Below are positions 8,410 through 17,876 of a stretch of DNA of 64,000 nt, piece by piece; the first letter of the stretch is position 1, and every line of letters begins with the position of its first letter. The stretch is from Oscillospiraceae bacterium (lineage in GTDB: Bacteria; Bacillota; Clostridia; Oscillospirales; Oscillospiraceae). Below the pieces are notes generated by a model. The model ran no database searches and was not told the DNA's origin. It was given only the letters and a program-made list of their open reading frames with translations. A program made the position numbers and the translations under genes. The stretch lies in contig JAFUNI010000022.1 in NCBI GenBank assembly GCA_017482385.1, positions 108,763 to 172,762 on the forward strand, written 5' to 3'.

Positions 8410-9462
8410 TTATTTGTTCCAGGCAGCCAGCTGCTCACGGACATAGTCGGTAGTCATGATCTTATCAATGGTGCCCTGCACATCCAGCCGCTTGGTGTTG
8501 TGGCTGCTGTATTCCTCGTCCATCTGGGTCTTGGAATTGATGGCGGCAGTGTACTTGTCGTAGTTCAAATCTCTGTCATCGGGTGTTACACGGAAGTAGT
8601 CGCCCATATCCTCGGCGCGGACCAATTCTTCCTTGGTCATCAGAACCTCATACAGCTTTTCGCCGTGACGGCTGCCTATGATCTTTGTGCCGGTGTCGCC
8701 AAACAGCTGCTGCACAGCCTGTCCCAAAACGCCAATGGTAGAGGCATCGGACTTCTGCACGAACAGGTCGCCGGGCTTTGCATGCTCGAAAGCAAACATA
8801 ACCAGGTCCACAGCCTCATCCAGGTTCATCAAGAAACGGGTCATATTGGGATCGGTAATGGTGATGGGCTTGCCAGACTTGATCTGCTCAATGAACAGAG
8901 GAATGATAGAGCCACGGGAACACATAACATTACCGTAACGGGTACAGGAAATAACAGTACCGCTCTTTTCCATTGCCCGGCGGGCATTGGCGCGGATGAC
9001 CTTTTCCATCATAGCCTTGGAAATACCCATAGCGTTAATGGGGTAGGCAGCCTTATCGGTAGACAGGCACACCACATTTTTGACCTTAGCGTCGATGGCA
9101 GCATTCAGCAGATTATCAGTACCAATAATGTTGGTGCGAACTGCCTCCATGGGGAAGAATTCGCAGCTGGGCACCTGCTTCAGCGCAGCTGCGTGGAAGA
9201 TAAAATCCACGCCGGCAACTGCATCCCGGAGAGAATCAATATTACGCACATCGCCAATGAAGAAACGCACTTTTTCTGCCAGCTCCGGATGCTTGGCCTG
9301 CAGCTCGTGGCGAATATCATCCTGCTTCTTCTCGTCACGGGAGAAAATGCGGATCTCGCCAATGTCAGAGGTCAAAAACCGCTTCAGCACAGTAGAGCCA
9401 AAGGAACCGGTACCGCCGGTGATCATAAGGGTTTTTCCGTTAAAATAATTCTGTGTGTTCAT
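8410..9462 (-). CDS. Soluble UDP-GlcNAc 4,6-dehydratase (CapE/WbjB/PseB type)
   Basis: Extended short-chain dehydrogenase that removes water from a UDP-HexNAc to make a 4-keto-6-deoxy sugar, often with C5 epimerisation. The sequence has the NAD-binding ITGGTGSFGSTV loop, the FHAAALKQVPSCE segment, and the STDKAAYPINAMGISKAMMEK active-site block. The usual tyrosine of the YxxxK pair is methionine here, which I recall also for the capsule enzyme CapE, so it need not mean loss of function. At 350 residues it lacks membrane segments, unlike the larger FlaA1-type enzyme at 22510-24612. Two dehydratases imply at least two 6-deoxy amino sugars in the polymer. Confidence 0.85.
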   Translation of the reverse strand: MNTQNYFNGKTLMITGGTGSFGSTVLKRFLTSDIGEIRIFSRDEKKQDDIRHELQAKHPELAEKVRFFIGDVRNIDSLRDAVAGVDFIFHAAALKQVPSCEFFPMEAVRTNIIGTDNLLNAAIDAKVKNVVCLSTDKAAYPINAMGISKAMMEKVIRANARRAMEKSGTVISCTRYGNVMCSRGSIIPLFIEQIKSGKPITITDPNMTRFLMNLDEAVDLVMFAFEHAKPGDLFVQKSDASTIGVLGQAVQQLFGDTGTKIIGSRHGEKLYEVLMTKEELVRAEDMGDYFRVTPDDRDLNYDKYTAAINSKTQMDEEYSSHNTKRLDVQGTIDKIMTTDYVREQLAAWNK

Positions 9463-9522
9463 AGCCTCATTCTAACCTTTCTGTTCTATAAAATATATCG
9501 ATTCAGAGTTTTCTGTAAACTA

Positions 9523-10035
9523 TCAAAAATTCTTGGGGATCGCCAAGCGCTTTACGCCTTCATAAGCTTTTCCGTAGCTCATCACATAGTGGTCGAATTT
9601 TTTTCCCGCCACTGTGACCTTGCCGCAGGGCATATCCAGCCAGCCGCACCGGCTGTAGAACTCCGTCAGCTCTTTATGGCAAAGGAGCAGACCCGGCTTT
9701 CCCTGCTGGGCAATATACCGGTTCGCGCCCTCTACGATTTCCTTTCCCAATCCCTGCTTCTGGCAGGAGCGATCCACACATACACCGCCCAGACCGAGGA
9801 TCTCCTCTGCTTGGGAATCCATTTGGCAGGAAATTACATTCAAGCTGGCATAGGCCACTGGGGTGTTCTCCCGGTACAGGATCAAATGGACATCATTCTC
9901 TTCATAATTGTCCAGAATCCAGCTTATTTGGGAATCAACTCCGTGGGGCCAATGCTGGTCCTTCAAAGAAGCAATTTCCTCTAACTGTTTCCGGGGTATA
10001 TCCTTGTGCTTTTGAATGTCAAGGCGCAATGCCAT
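9523..10035 (-). CDS. GNAT family N-acetyltransferase
   Basis: A 170-residue GNAT-fold protein. The acetyl-CoA-binding part is visible as LGGVCVDRSCQKQGLGKEIVEGANRY, with the Q/R-x-x-G-x-G/L loop, followed by the typical FYSRCGW strand. ATG at 10035 has GGAGG seven bases upstream; an upstream ATG lies inside the preceding gene. It follows an aminotransferase-like gene by two bases, so acetylation of a 4-amino sugar made in this operon is a natural guess, but GNAT substrates cannot be read from sequence. Confidence 0.8.
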   Translation of the reverse strand: MALRLDIQKHKDIPRKQLEEIASLKDQHWPHGVDSQISWILDNYEENDVHLILYRENTPVAYASLNVISCQMDSQAEEILGLGGVCVDRSCQKQGLGKEIVEGANRYIAQQGKPGLLLCHKELTEFYSRCGWLDMPCGKVTVAGKKFDHYVMSYGKAYEGVKRLAIPKNF

Positions 10036-10037
10036 TT

Positions 10038-11105
10038 TTATTCCTCCATCCACCAGCCGCAGGGCAAGGCCACAAAGCGGCTGTAAAATGCGTCAACGCC
10101 GGGCAGCGCCACATCCTGCTTGCCAAAGGCGCTGTAGATGCTGTTCATAATGTGCACGCCGGAAGCGTAATAGCCCTGCTCCCGGAAACGCAGGATCGTC
10201 TCCCGCTTGTTGTCCGCCAAAAGGCCGTAGATCCAGTAATTGGGCACGCCCTCGGCCGGAGAAACCGGCCTGCAGCCGGGCATATCTTTCAGCTGGGCAG
10301 TCCATTTTTCTGCCTGCTTTTGCTGCTTTTCAAAAAGCGTATCGGCAACAGCCATCTGCTGCAAGCCAATGTAGCCGTTTACATTGCTCATGGTTGCGCT
10401 GTAGCCAACTAAGCTGATATCGCAATCGGGGCTGATCTCACCAATATCGTCACGGAAGCGGCTTCGGTCAATGCCGGAATCCCGGACAAGCAGCGCTTTT
10501 GCATACTGCTGGGGGTCTTTGAATATGATCACGCCGCCATCCACGCAGTTGGGGATCCGCACTGCGCTGAGGGCAAATACCGTTACATCCGTTCCGCAAG
10601 CGCCGATTTTTTTGCCCTTATAAAGGCTTCCAAAGCACTCGATGCCGTCATCGATCACAGGAATGCCGAATTCCTTGCCGATGGCATTGATCTCATCAAT
10701 ATGGCCGGGGTAGCCACAGAAATGGTTGTGGACAATGGCCTTTGTCTGGGGTGTGATCCGCTGCCGGACACTCTCCGGATCCAAGGTTCCCCTCTCCGGG
10801 TCCACATCCGCCCAACGGACGGACAGGCCCGCCGCCAAATAGGGCTGAGAAGACACCAGGCAAGCCATAGGCGATGCGATCACCTCGTCCCCGGGCACAA
10901 TATCCAGGGTGGTCAAGGCCACCTGAATGGCGCTACTGAAGGTGTTCACCGCCATCACATAGGGCGCCCTAAAATATTCCCGCAATTTCTCTTCAAATTG
11001 CTTTGTATAGTTTCCGTAGGCCAAAGCACCGGAATGCAAAATCGCATCCATCTCCGGCAGTTCCGGCATATAGGGTTTTAACAATGGGATCAAATTATTT
11101 TCCAC
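10038..11105 (-). CDS. DegT/DnrJ/EryC1/StrS-fold protein lacking the PLP lysine
   Basis: A 355-residue relative of sugar aminotransferases. Family marks present include the N-terminal PLLKPYMPEL block, PGDEVIASPM, DVDPERGTLDP and VDGGVI. The residue that should form the Schiff base with PLP is arginine 183 in FALSAVRIPNCVDGG (codon CGG, 10557-10559), whereas the other two family members in this operon have lysine at the same place. The E-D-x-A-H cofactor motif is also altered to IDDGIEC. It may be inactive, bind substrate as a partner subunit of an active paralogue, or do PLP-independent chemistry. It starts with GTG; a TTG four codons later is an alternative. Confidence 0.8.
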   Translation of the reverse strand: MENNLIPLLKPYMPELPEMDAILHSGALAYGNYTKQFEEKLREYFRAPYVMAVNTFSSAIQVALTTLDIVPGDEVIASPMACLVSSQPYLAAGLSVRWADVDPERGTLDPESVRQRITPQTKAIVHNHFCGYPGHIDEINAIGKEFGIPVIDDGIECFGSLYKGKKIGACGTDVTVFALSAVRIPNCVDGGVIIFKDPQQYAKALLVRDSGIDRSRFRDDIGEISPDCDISLVGYSATMSNVNGYIGLQQMAVADTLFEKQQKQAEKWTAQLKDMPGCRPVSPAEGVPNYWIYGLLADNKRETILRFREQGYYASGVHIMNSIYSAFGKQDVALPGVDAFYSRFVALPCGWWMEE

Positions 11106-12189
11106 CCTTCAATTTTTTGAAAAGAGGTGCAATATATCTCTCAAAAATAAATGTTGCCGCCACAGTAAGCAAAATGCCGACAATCAGAAGCATCGGCCAG
11201 GGTTTGATTTCGTTCCAGGGCAATTTGCTCCAAACAAGCTTCAAAAACCATAAGATCGGCCAATGGAACAGATACATAACATAAGATGTATCGCCAAGAT
11301 ATTTCAGCACCCTTCCCAACCACCTTGAAGAAACTGCTTTTCCATAAATATCCTTCAGACCAACTCCGGCGATCAACCAGTAAAACACAAGGGCAAAGTA
11401 CAGGTAAAGATTGCCCGCAACAAGATTTGCCAAATAACGGTCACTGTTATTTAAGCTACGGTATGCATTCAGTAGGCTCAGATTGTGGGCCTTCATCAGG
11501 CACAGCCAAGACACAACTATACCCAAAACGCCCAGCACACCTGCAATCCAAGAGGTGGTCAAAACCTTCTTTTGACTGTCCTCCTCCAACTGGATCGCCA
11601 GCAAAGAACCTACCGCAAAAGCATCCATGTGGGAAAGCGGACTCAAGCTGAGCACCAAAGTATCGTAGCCAATAAAAATCAGCCACGTTCTAAGCGCCAC
11701 AGAGCAGGCAAGACAGGCATACATAGCCTTCCGCCAAGCGGGTTTGGGAAGAACCTTTAACAAAACAAGCCACAGGAAACCCATCCATACTTCGATGGAC
11801 ATAGTCCACAAATGGGCTGTCAAAGGTTGCATAGAAGAAGTATAGCGGGTGACCATCCACAAAAAATTCTGTCCGAACACCAAATGGGGAATAAAATCAT
11901 ACAGATTCTCACGGAACAGAATTGAACGCAACGCAGCTAAGACCAACACACAAATATACGGCAGGCTGAGCCTTTGAATCCTGTGCCAAAATTGTGATTT
12001 GACAGAGATTTTTTCTGTCCTCCACAATTTTCTCGTCAAGAAGAAAGAACTCAGCAGGAAGAAACACTCAATTCCTCCCCAAAGAATATTTGAAAACGGA
12101 ACATTGCAGTGAAACACGAAAATCGTCAAAAATACAATGCCACGCAGCATTTGAACGCGGTCCATTCTGGTCTTAACTGTCACCTGCAT
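11095..12189 (-). CDS. Membrane acyltransferase 3 family protein (OafA-like)
   Basis: Integral membrane O-acyltransferase of the kind that acetylates surface polysaccharides. The protein has about ten hydrophobic segments across 364 residues and the family N-terminus: MDRVQMLRGIVFLTIFVFHCN with the conserved helix-1 histidine, then the ECFFLLSSFFLTRKLW segment. It overlaps the next gene by 11 bases and follows an aminotransferase by two, so it belongs to the operon. Acetylation of the exported polymer is inferred from family and context. Confidence 0.82.
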   Translation of the reverse strand: MQVTVKTRMDRVQMLRGIVFLTIFVFHCNVPFSNILWGGIECFFLLSSFFLTRKLWRTEKISVKSQFWHRIQRLSLPYICVLVLAALRSILFRENLYDFIPHLVFGQNFLWMVTRYTSSMQPLTAHLWTMSIEVWMGFLWLVLLKVLPKPAWRKAMYACLACSVALRTWLIFIGYDTLVLSLSPLSHMDAFAVGSLLAIQLEEDSQKKVLTTSWIAGVLGVLGIVVSWLCLMKAHNLSLLNAYRSLNNSDRYLANLVAGNLYLYFALVFYWLIAGVGLKDIYGKAVSSRWLGRVLKYLGDTSYVMYLFHWPILWFLKLVWSKLPWNEIKPWPMLLIVGILLTVAATFIFERYIAPLFKKLKGGK

Positions 12190-12191
12190 TT

Positions 12192-13280
12192 TTACCAGCC
12201 CTTCTTAATTGCCTGGGTTACGCGCTCTCTGTCCTCGTCGGAGACCCACCAACCACAGGGAATGTGGACAAACTCAGAATAGAACTTGTCCATCTGGGGC
12301 AGGTCGCAACGGGATTCCGCAAAGACACTGTGGGTGTCGCTTCTGTGATGGAGCGGAGAGGCCAGAATGCCGTTTTCTTCCATCATTTTCATAAAGCCGT
12401 CCCGGTTTTCCACCTTCATGGTGTACAGCCAGTAGGAAGGCTCCGTATTTTTATAATAAGGTACCATGGTCACGCCGGGGATGCCCTTCAAGGCTTCGTC
12501 ATAGTACTTGCCGTTGGAAATGTATCTGCCGATCACCTCGGGAAAGTGTGCCAGCTGCACACTGCCGATGGTGGCCGTTACATTGTTCATACCGTACTTA
12601 TAGCCGGCGCGGGTAATATCGTTTTCCATTCTGGAAACCTTTTTGTCCAGGCCGAACCATCTGAGTCTGCGGGCAGCAGCCACATCAGCTTCATCCCGGA
12701 AGGCAATGGCACCGCCATCCACGGTGGTCATCTGCTTGATGGCCTGGAAGGAATAGCAGGTAAAGCGGGAGTTAGAGCCCACGATCTTGCCGTTATACTT
12801 ACTGCCAAAGGCATGGGCAGTATCCTCGATCACAGGAATATTAAATTCCTCGGAGATCTTGTTGAACTCGTCCATATCACAGACCATACCGGCATAGTGC
12901 ACCAGCATAATGGCCTTGGTCTTTTCGGTGATCTTTTCCCGTACGGATTTAGGATCCAGCAGACCGGTATTCACATCCACATCGGCCCACACGATCTTTG
13001 CGCCGGTGAGGGCGATGGTGGTATTGGTGGGTTCAGCGGTCATAGGGGTACTGATCACCTCATCGCCGGGGCCCACATTCAGAAGCAGCAGCGCAATATG
13101 CAGCGCGGCAGTACCGGAGCTGAGCATCAGCACATTGGGATTGCCAATGTACTTGGCAAATTCATCTTCAAAGGAATAGACGGCTTCGCCCTCAGCAATG
13201 TAGCCGCTGTACAGGATCTTCTCAATAGCGGGCATCATTTCATCCCGGGGGGCGATATAAGGCTTTACCAAAGGTAACAT
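12192..13280 (-). CDS. DegT/DnrJ/EryC1/StrS sugar aminotransferase
   Basis: PLP enzyme that adds an amino group to a keto-sugar nucleotide. Motifs include LPLVKPYIAPRDEM, PGDEVISTPMT, the cofactor motif PVIEDTAHAFGSKYNGK, and YSFQAIKQMTTVDGGAI with the PLP lysine present. Start chosen at the ATG at 13280, with AGGAGG six bases upstream; the slightly longer frame would start at TTG. With a 4,6-dehydratase in the same operon it should produce a 4-amino-4,6-dideoxy sugar; which dehydratase it works with is unclear. It is the intact counterpart of the lysine-less protein at 10038-11105. Confidence 0.87.
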   Translation of the reverse strand: MLPLVKPYIAPRDEMMPAIEKILYSGYIAEGEAVYSFEDEFAKYIGNPNVLMLSSGTAALHIALLLLNVGPGDEVISTPMTAEPTNTTIALTGAKIVWADVDVNTGLLDPKSVREKITEKTKAIMLVHYAGMVCDMDEFNKISEEFNIPVIEDTAHAFGSKYNGKIVGSNSRFTCYSFQAIKQMTTVDGGAIAFRDEADVAAARRLRWFGLDKKVSRMENDITRAGYKYGMNNVTATIGSVQLAHFPEVIGRYISNGKYYDEALKGIPGVTMVPYYKNTEPSYWLYTMKVENRDGFMKMMEENGILASPLHHRSDTHSVFAESRCDLPQMDKFYSEFVHIPCGWWVSDEDRERVTQAIKKGW

Positions 13281-13304
13281 ACATATCCTCCTCAACGCTG
13301 ATAA

Positions 13305-14780
13305 TCAGCTTTTTTGTTTTCTCTTGATTTTGCCCTTGGTGACGGTTTCCAGCAGCACATAAAAGCTTTCGTTACCGGTGACGGCAGCCACCGCCACATA
13401 GGCTACCACGCCAACAAAGACCTTCACAAACAGGCGCACGACCAAATTACCAACTAAGAAGCCCACGCCGTAAATGGCGGCGCTCATAATTGCGCAAAGG
13501 GCAATGGGTATGCCCAGGTCTGCCAACTGCTGCCGCACAGTATAGCGGAATACCTTTTTCAGGTAAGGAATATTCACGATGCAAGACACCAGCTGGGCTG
13601 CAAATGCCGCCCAGGCAACTGCAATGGGATCGTTGACCAAAAATAGCAGGCTGAACAGAAGTGCCAAAGAAAGCACTTTTTTCAGAATTTCCAACCGCAG
13701 ATAATCATCGCCCTTGCCAACGGCCTTAAAGGCCTGCACAGCGCAGATCTGTACGGGCTGGAATGCCCAAAGGGCGCACATGATCTGCAAATAGGGCACC
13801 ATACCGATCCAGTTTTCCGTAAACAGGAATACAACCGCCTCCTGGGAAACCATCATAAGGCCTGCCATCAGGGGCATCAGCACGAAACAGCTCAGGCGAA
13901 TACCGTAGCGCAATTTCTGACGGATCAGATCCAGGTCGCTTTTTGCCTCGGAGAAAACCGGGAACAAGACCTTGGACACAGCGGTATTCACACTGCCCAA
14001 AAGCATTTGGGGCAGATTGTAGGACTTACTGTAATAAGCCAGGTCTGCTTTGGAATGCTTTTTGGCGATAATCAGACTGTTTAAGCTGGTATACAGGGAG
14101 TTCAGCAGGTCCACCAGCACAAATTTTGTGCAGTATTTCACCATGAACTTCACATAGGGCCAGTCAAATTCCCATACCAGCTTGAAGCCGATACTCTTCC
14201 ACAGAATTACGGAAGAAATCGCCGTTTCCATCATAGGCAGGAACACCAGAGCCCAAACGCCGTTTCCGGTGTATGCCAGTGTAAAAGCGACTGCAGCGCC
14301 GCTCACTGCGCCGATCAAGGTGGCTTTGTATGTTTTCTTGAACAGCATATTCTTGGAAACATACGCCATAAGGATCGAATGCACACCCTGCAGCACAAAC
14401 AGAAGGGACATCACCCGTGTGATGTTCAGCACAGCAGGGTCATCATAATAGGCTGCGATCCAGGGCGCGGCAATAAACAGCGCCGCATACAGAATGCCTG
14501 TTGCCATCAAAATGGCAAACATTCCCGTAGAATAGCGCCGGGGGCTTTGTTCTCTGTCAAAAATCAGCGCGCTGGCAAAGCTGGAAGTGACCACTGTGCC
14601 TGCCAGGTTCACAAAAACCGTAACAAGGGCTACCGAGGCATAATCCTCGGGCAACAGCAACCGCGCCAGGATAATGGAAAGGACCGTGTGCAAAAACTGA
14701 GAAGTTACCCGTTCCACCACAGACCAGGCCATATTTTTGGCAACAGAGCCACCTGTATTGCGCGGGGGATTATTTTCCAT
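13305..14780 (-). CDS. Polysaccharide flippase, Wzx type
   Basis: Membrane transporter that flips undecaprenyl-linked repeat units to the outer leaflet. The 491-residue protein has 12-14 hydrophobic segments, begins with SVVERVTSQFLHTVLSIILARLL typical of PST/Wzx flippases, and carries LFVLQGVHSILMAYVSKNMLF. Start chosen at the ATG at 14780 with AAGGGTGG upstream; it overlaps the preceding glycosyltransferase gene by 11 bases. Together with the EpsG-type polymerase and the LCP ligase it defines a Wzx/Wzy-dependent pathway. Confidence 0.87.
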   Translation of the reverse strand: MENNPPRNTGGSVAKNMAWSVVERVTSQFLHTVLSIILARLLLPEDYASVALVTVFVNLAGTVVTSSFASALIFDREQSPRRYSTGMFAILMATGILYAALFIAAPWIAAYYDDPAVLNITRVMSLLFVLQGVHSILMAYVSKNMLFKKTYKATLIGAVSGAAVAFTLAYTGNGVWALVFLPMMETAISSVILWKSIGFKLVWEFDWPYVKFMVKYCTKFVLVDLLNSLYTSLNSLIIAKKHSKADLAYYSKSYNLPQMLLGSVNTAVSKVLFPVFSEAKSDLDLIRQKLRYGIRLSCFVLMPLMAGLMMVSQEAVVFLFTENWIGMVPYLQIMCALWAFQPVQICAVQAFKAVGKGDDYLRLEILKKVLSLALLFSLLFLVNDPIAVAWAAFAAQLVSCIVNIPYLKKVFRYTVRQQLADLGIPIALCAIMSAAIYGVGFLVGNLVVRLFVKVFVGVVAYVAVAAVTGNESFYVLLETVTKGKIKRKQKS

Positions 14781-16005
14781 CTGTACCACCCTTAGTATTT
14801 TTCATAGTGTCTAAGAATTTGTCAATGGCGGGCTGCACGGTAGCGGTGATGATCTCTTCAGCGGCCTTTATATTCGTAATGCCCGCAGTGGTAAACACCT
14901 TCTCATTTACCTGGGCCTGGCGCTTATCGCGAATGGCTCGGTAAATTTTCGCAACCGGCTTAATGTTCCGGAAGGTTTCCTTGATCTTCTTCTTCATGAA
15001 ACCGGGGTAGGTCTGCCGCATTTCCTTTTTCAGGAGCTGCTCGTCGCAGTTGTTGCGGTGGAAATTCTCCATAATTTCCTTCTTATAGGCGCGGTGGTTC
15101 AGCAGACACATACAGGTCAGCTTCTCCACATAGAACAGCTTCTTCATATCCTCTGCGCCCATATCATCCAATGCGTGCATAGCAGAATCCGCCCAAATAT
15201 TCATACCGCAGTAATAGGCCGGCACCTTCTCAGACCAGGTATAGGGCTGGCCGATAAAATGGGGTGCCAGCTCTAACTTGCTCACATTGACCTTATTGAC
15301 AGAATCGCCGGTGGTGCTCTGCTTGCAAGCGCCGAAAATCGTCAGCGGGAAGTTCAGACACAGCAGCGAATCCGTGTCCAGGGACAAGGATGTGCTCAGA
15401 TAGATATCCGGAGACAGACCGCCGCAGTATCTACCGGTCTTGTCATAGATCTTTTGGAACATATCCTTGCGGACAATTCCGTGATAGGCCTTGACCAGCT
15501 TGGCATTGGGGAAATCCAATGCGCCGGACTTCAAGAATCTCTCCAGTTCCTGCTGGGGATTTGCATAGTAATAGGAAGCATCTGTATACTCCAAATTGAG
15601 GCAGCCCTCCAAGAATGTAGGCATAGTGCCGGGCCAGAAATAAGAAGCCTGCACGCCGGGCTTTACCGCAGGGATATTGTTTTCTTTCGCCCACTTCACA
15701 ACATCCACGATGCCCCGCAGAACACCGTCATCGTCACCGATGCAGCAGACATATTCGCCGTCGCTGGCGGCAATACCGCCGGCATAATTGTCCACGCCGG
15801 GGATCCGGGTGGCAATATAGGTATACTTCACCCGGGGGCCGAAGTTTTCCTTCTCCAGCATAGCAGCCAGGCTGTCGTCGTCACTGTTGTCCTGCACAAC
15901 AATCTGCACGGATTCGTCAGTAACGGCATAGATCTGCTGCACGCTTTGCAGGGCATATATCTGCCGGTTTCGGGAGGGAATTACAACTGATAACAGATAC
16001 TCCAT
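14770..16005 (-). CDS. Glycosyltransferase family 2
   Basis: GT-A fold transferase: LLSVVIPSRNRQIYALQSVQQ at the N-terminus, VVQDNSDDDSL, and a CCIGDDDGVL segment as the D-x-D metal site. The family-2 domain covers about residues 1-230; the C-terminal half is helical and unassigned. ATG at 16005 follows a purine-rich AAAGGAAAGAG box. It is part of the minus-strand operon and probably adds one sugar of the repeat unit on the cytoplasmic face. Donor and acceptor unknown. Confidence 0.85.
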   Translation of the reverse strand: MEYLLSVVIPSRNRQIYALQSVQQIYAVTDESVQIVVQDNSDDDSLAAMLEKENFGPRVKYTYIATRIPGVDNYAGGIAASDGEYVCCIGDDDGVLRGIVDVVKWAKENNIPAVKPGVQASYFWPGTMPTFLEGCLNLEYTDASYYYANPQQELERFLKSGALDFPNAKLVKAYHGIVRKDMFQKIYDKTGRYCGGLSPDIYLSTSLSLDTDSLLCLNFPLTIFGACKQSTTGDSVNKVNVSKLELAPHFIGQPYTWSEKVPAYYCGMNIWADSAMHALDDMGAEDMKKLFYVEKLTCMCLLNHRAYKKEIMENFHRNNCDEQLLKKEMRQTYPGFMKKKIKETFRNIKPVAKIYRAIRDKRQAQVNEKVFTTAGITNIKAAEEIITATVQPAIDKFLDTMKNTKGGTDGK

Positions 16006-16025
16006 TTTTCTCTTTCCTTTATAAT

Positions 16026-16949
16026 TTAAAAAATCTTTTCGGGCAGGACCAATTTTTCGCCCCAATAGGCATCAGTCTCCGGAAAAAGCTTCCAGTCAAA
16101 GCCGCTGGCGGAGAACAGAGTCAGCTCGCCAAAATAAATCTTTCCGTTGCTCTGATACAGGTCCACGCGCAGATAGGGCATTCCCTTGGACAGTTTCTCC
16201 GCAATGCGGAACATTTCGTCCATGCCTTCCGGCTTGGGAAGGGTGAAGCCTTCAGGAGCCTTTTTGCCCCAATTATTCAGCCGTTGCAGTTCCCATTTCT
16301 CATTAAAAAAATAGTACTTTGTTTCACCGCTGAAGCGATCATAGCACACCATTACGCAATCCACAACGCCATCAAAACAGTGGAATTTGTAGTCTGTCAG
16401 TTCCTCGGTATCCGGGCCGTCGGTGATATACTCTTCGCAGATGATCTGGGGCTCTACATTCTTATAGGGCCACTCTCTGCCGAACCAGAAGAAATTGTAT
16501 TTCAGACACTTTTCTATCTTTTTCTTTGCCGCAGCCTTATCCAGCTTGCTCTTGTCCTTGCAGATCACCAAGCCGCCGCAGTCGTGGGTGCATTTCAGCA
16601 CAAACTGATTGGGCAGCTTATCAAAATCGATCTCATCAAAGGACTTCCACACGCCTAAGGTAGGAATGATGTGCTCCTGGCCGATGATGTTCGCCACATA
16701 CTCCTTTGCGGAGTGCTTGTCCACCATTTTGGTAAACTCCGGCTTCCGGTAATAAAGCTTCAGCCACTGCAGCTTTTCATTCAGGGTCTTGGGGTTTTCC
16801 AAGTCCAATTCCCTTTTGAAATGGGCCTTAAACTTTCTCTTGATGTACGCCTCATCGGACATATTATTGTGCCAACCCTTATCCGCATTGTACAAGAAGC
16901 GGTAATCGCTGTCTGTCACATAAGAAATGATTTTTTTTACGATGCCCAT
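16026..16949 (-). CDS. TupA-like ATP-grasp protein
   Basis: A 307-residue protein of the TupA (teichuronopeptide) ATP-grasp family found in surface polymer loci. Recognisable parts are NPKTLNEKLQWLKLYYRKPEFTK near residue 55, FVLKCTHDCGGLVICKDKS, ICEEYITD, DYKFHCFDGV and ELTLFSASGF near the end. The family is thought to attach amino acids or other carboxylates to polymers, or to act as a transferase. The gene sits between two glycosyltransferase genes with 13-21 base gaps. A decoration role is inference. Confidence 0.75.
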   Translation of the reverse strand: MGIVKKIISYVTDSDYRFLYNADKGWHNNMSDEAYIKRKFKAHFKRELDLENPKTLNEKLQWLKLYYRKPEFTKMVDKHSAKEYVANIIGQEHIIPTLGVWKSFDEIDFDKLPNQFVLKCTHDCGGLVICKDKSKLDKAAAKKKIEKCLKYNFFWFGREWPYKNVEPQIICEEYITDGPDTEELTDYKFHCFDGVVDCVMVCYDRFSGETKYYFFNEKWELQRLNNWGKKAPEGFTLPKPEGMDEMFRIAEKLSKGMPYLRVDLYQSNGKIYFGELTLFSASGFDWKLFPETDAYWGEKLVLPEKIF

Positions 16950-16962
16950 TGTATGGTCCTTT

Positions 16963-17856
16963 CTATTTGATCTTCAGATCTCTGGCATTTACGCCATTAT
17001 AACCGGCCAAAGCAGCTTTCAGCTGCATGACACGGATCTGGAAAAACTTCACATTAAAATATACGCGATCTTTGAAGCTTACGCCGTTTTTCTTAAGTCC
17101 TTTGGTAAGATTCCAGTTGGTGTCGATCTTGAATATTTTCAGGAAGAATACCAGCGCCAGGCGGGCTTTGGATCCTCCGTTGTTTCGGCAGGATTTGCCC
17201 CTGCCGTAAGCTGTACGCTTCTCCCGGGTTGCGATCTCCTCAAAGGTCTTGCGGGAGGGGTGGTACATAAAGGCTTCCGGATCGTACTTGACGGTGAGGC
17301 CCTTGCGGCAGGCTCTCTGCGACCATTCAAAGTCACCGCCGGAGAACCGCTCCTCAAACAGGCCCACTTTGAAATAATCTTCCCGGTTTACTGCCATATT
17401 GGCAGTGGGAACGCAGTTGTTGGCAATGGCTGCCTCAGTCTGGCCCAAATGGACCAACCTGTCCAAATGTTCCCACAGGTTATTCTCGATCAGTTCCAGT
17501 TCCACCTTGCCTGCCAAAACAAAACCATCTTCCACTTTCCGGACCTGCTCCAGCCAGGCAGGTGACGGCTTGCAGTCGCTGTCCGTAAAAGCGAAAATAT
17601 CACCCTTGGCTTGCTTAACTGCGTGGTTTCTTGCCGCATAAGAATCGGCTTTTTCCGTGTATTGCAGAACCCGGTACAAGTTGGGGTACTTCTGTGCCTG
17701 CTGTGTGCACAGCTCATAGGAGCGATCCTTTGAGCCGTTGTCCACCAACAGGATCTCATCCCCTTCTGCAAAGGCACATTTATCAAAGCAATCAAACAGA
17801 AAGGGTAAAAACCGCTCTGCGTTAAACAGCGGGACTATCACGGATATATTTTTCAT
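16963..17856 (-). CDS. Glycosyltransferase family 2
   Basis: A 297-residue GT-A transferase with NISVIVPLFNAERFLPFL at the start, EILLVDNGSKDRSYELC, and AFTDSDCKPSPAWLEQV as the D-x-D site; GDFEWSQRACRKGL matches the catalytic-base region. Start ATG has AGAGGTAG upstream. It lies 21 bases after the EpsG-type polymerase gene. Specificity unknown. Confidence 0.86.
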   Translation of the reverse strand: MKNISVIVPLFNAERFLPFLFDCFDKCAFAEGDEILLVDNGSKDRSYELCTQQAQKYPNLYRVLQYTEKADSYAARNHAVKQAKGDIFAFTDSDCKPSPAWLEQVRKVEDGFVLAGKVELELIENNLWEHLDRLVHLGQTEAAIANNCVPTANMAVNREDYFKVGLFEERFSGGDFEWSQRACRKGLTVKYDPEAFMYHPSRKTFEEIATREKRTAYGRGKSCRNNGGSKARLALVFFLKIFKIDTNWNLTKGLKKNGVSFKDRVYFNVKFFQIRVMQLKAALAGYNGVNARDLKIK

Positions 17857-17876
17857 AGAACTACCTCTGTAATCTA

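Noticed and set aside
8500-9984. Long plus-strand frame of 494 codons antisense to the dehydratase and GNAT genes
   Set aside because: It is a shadow of GC-rich codon usage on the opposite strand; no ribosome site and the minus-strand proteins have clear family motifs.
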